7,575 nt of DNA from Planctomycetaceae bacterium (GTDB lineage Bacteria > Planctomycetota > UBA1135 > GCA-002686595): NCBI GenBank assembly GCA_013360535.1, contig JABWBL010000152.1, positions 1 through 7,575 of the forward strand, given 5' to 3'. The notes under the pieces are model-generated. The model was not told the origin of the DNA, did no database searches, and saw nothing but the letters and a program-made list of their open reading frames with translations. Position 1 is the first letter of the stretch, and each line of letters begins with the position of its first letter. The position numbers and the translations under genes are program-made. Below, one piece after another: positions 6,887 to 7,575 of the stretch.

Positions 6887-7575
6887 CTACTGCCCGACCT
6901 TCTCCTTCAGCGAGGCGTTGTCGGGGTAGAGCGCGAGGCCTGCCTGCCAGGTCTCGGTGGCCTTGGCGGCGTTGCCGGACTGCTGGTAGAGGTTGCCGAG
7001 CAGGAGGTGCGTCTGGGCGAAGCGCGGGTCCTTGGCGGAGCTCTGCGACTGCTGGGCGAGCAGGGTCTCGAAGTGCGTGACGGCTTCCTTCTGCTTGCCG
7101 AAGATCGGGGGCCAGAAGGAGAGCGAGACGGCCTTGGAGAAGCGCGCTTCCCAGTGGTTCGAGTCGAGCGCGAGCGCGGCGTCGAAGGCCTTGTCGGCCT
7201 TGCCGGCCCAGGTGCCCTGCTCGGGGCCGGGCGTGGCCTGGAACAGGCGCTGCAGGTAGGCGGAGCCGAGGTCGACCTGCGCGTCGGGATCGTTGGGCGC
7301 GAGCTTGGCGCGCTCCTCGTACTTGGCGAGCAGCTTGTCGACGAGGCCGGCCTTGCCGAGCTCGGCCCAGATCTTCTGGCGCTCGGTGTCGGTGAGGTCG
7401 GGGTTCTCGAGCGCGGCATAGGCGTCGGCGAGGCGTTTTTCCGGCGAGACGTCGACCGCCGCGGCGAGCGCGGGCGCCGCACCCGCGCCACGCACGCCGT
7501 TCTGCTCCATCCAACGCGCGACGGCACGCTCGATCTGGTCGTCGCCGGCCTCGACACGCGTCGGGCCCGCGGAGA
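6887..7575 (-). CDS. TPR-repeat protein (5' end outside window)
   Basis: The reading frame ends at TAG 6887-6889 and is open to the right edge. An ATG at 7510 would give 207 residues, but the 21 complete codons before it contain no stop and read as plausible coding sequence, including an amphipathic stretch DDQIERAVARWMEQN, so the true start probably lies beyond the window. Numbered from Met at 7510, three tetratricopeptide-like units are visible: about 77-118 (AQVDLGSAYLQ ... KAFDAALALDSN, with an inserted loop), 120-156 (WEARFSKAVSL ... EAVTHFETLL) and 165-198 (AQTHLLLGNLYQQSGNAAKATETWQAGLALYPDN). TPR helices bind partner proteins or peptides; no enzymatic motif is seen. No signal peptide can be judged because the N-terminus is missing. 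It is upstream of the propeller gene on the same strand but separated by 282 bp and a hairpin. The specific role is unknown. Confidence 0.75.
   Translation of the reverse strand, partial: SAGPTRVEAGDDQIERAVARWMEQNGVRGAGAAPALAAAVDVSPEKRLADAYAALENPDLTDTERQKIWAELGKAGLVDKLLAKYEERAKLAPNDPDAQVDLGSAYLQRLFQATPGPEQGTWAGKADKAFDAALALDSNHWEARFSKAVSLSFWPPIFGKQKEAVTHFETLLAQQSQSSAKDPRFAQTHLLLGNLYQQSGNAAKATETWQAGLALYPDNASLKEKVGQ

Noticed and set aside
6276..7514. 412-codon minus-strand open frame across the propeller 5' end, gap and TPR gene
   Set aside because: It overlaps two better genes in another frame, is dominated by Arg/Ala/Pro, and runs straight through both the gap and the hairpin.

Overview
This is a high-GC bacterial chromosomal window (by eye about 70% G+C in most genes). 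It carries seven protein genes, two of them cut by the window edges, and no RNA genes, insertion sequences or CRISPR arrays that I can see. The secreted protein at 4853-6604 combines a TolB/PD40-type propeller with repeated 'DVFxRDR' blade ends and a Cys-containing C-terminal domain. As I recall, this architecture is common in Planctomycetota, so a planctomycete-like host is my best inference; nothing else here proves it.

Layout. On the left, on the minus strand: the first 19 codons of a sugar-kinase/BadF-type ATPase (1-59), then a strong hairpin (152-191), then citrate synthase gltA (210-1496). A 207-bp divergent regulatory region (1497-1703) holds a 12-bp direct repeat, a small palindrome and a good sigma70-like promoter facing right. 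That promoter probably drives a tight three-gene plus-strand operon: a GT2 glycosyltransferase (1704-2390), a nucleotide-sugar 6-dehydrogenase (2393-3871) and an extended-SDR sugar-nucleotide epimerase/decarboxylase (3883-4836). The gaps are 2 bp and 11 bp, and the third gene's Shine-Dalgarno overlaps the second gene's stop. The operon ends 16 bp from the convergent stop of the secreted propeller protein (4853-6604, minus). Upstream of that is a 282-bp noncoding stretch with a second hairpin (6821-6860), then a TPR-repeat protein (6887-7575, minus) that runs off the right edge.

How the genes work together. gltA is central carbon metabolism (TCA entry) and appears functionally separate from its neighbours. 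The three-gene operon looks like a module for making an oxidised, and possibly epimerised or decarboxylated, sugar nucleotide and transferring a sugar to a lipid or glycan acceptor, for example for a cell-surface glycan. Exact substrates cannot be read from sequence. The propeller and TPR proteins are likely protein-interaction or envelope proteins of unknown role.

I found no clear novel defence or mobile system. The points most worth a second look are the near-identical hairpin cores after two minus-strand genes, the direct repeat in the divergent promoter region, the atypical nucleotide-sugar dehydrogenase, and the base-composition changes inside the epimerase and propeller genes.
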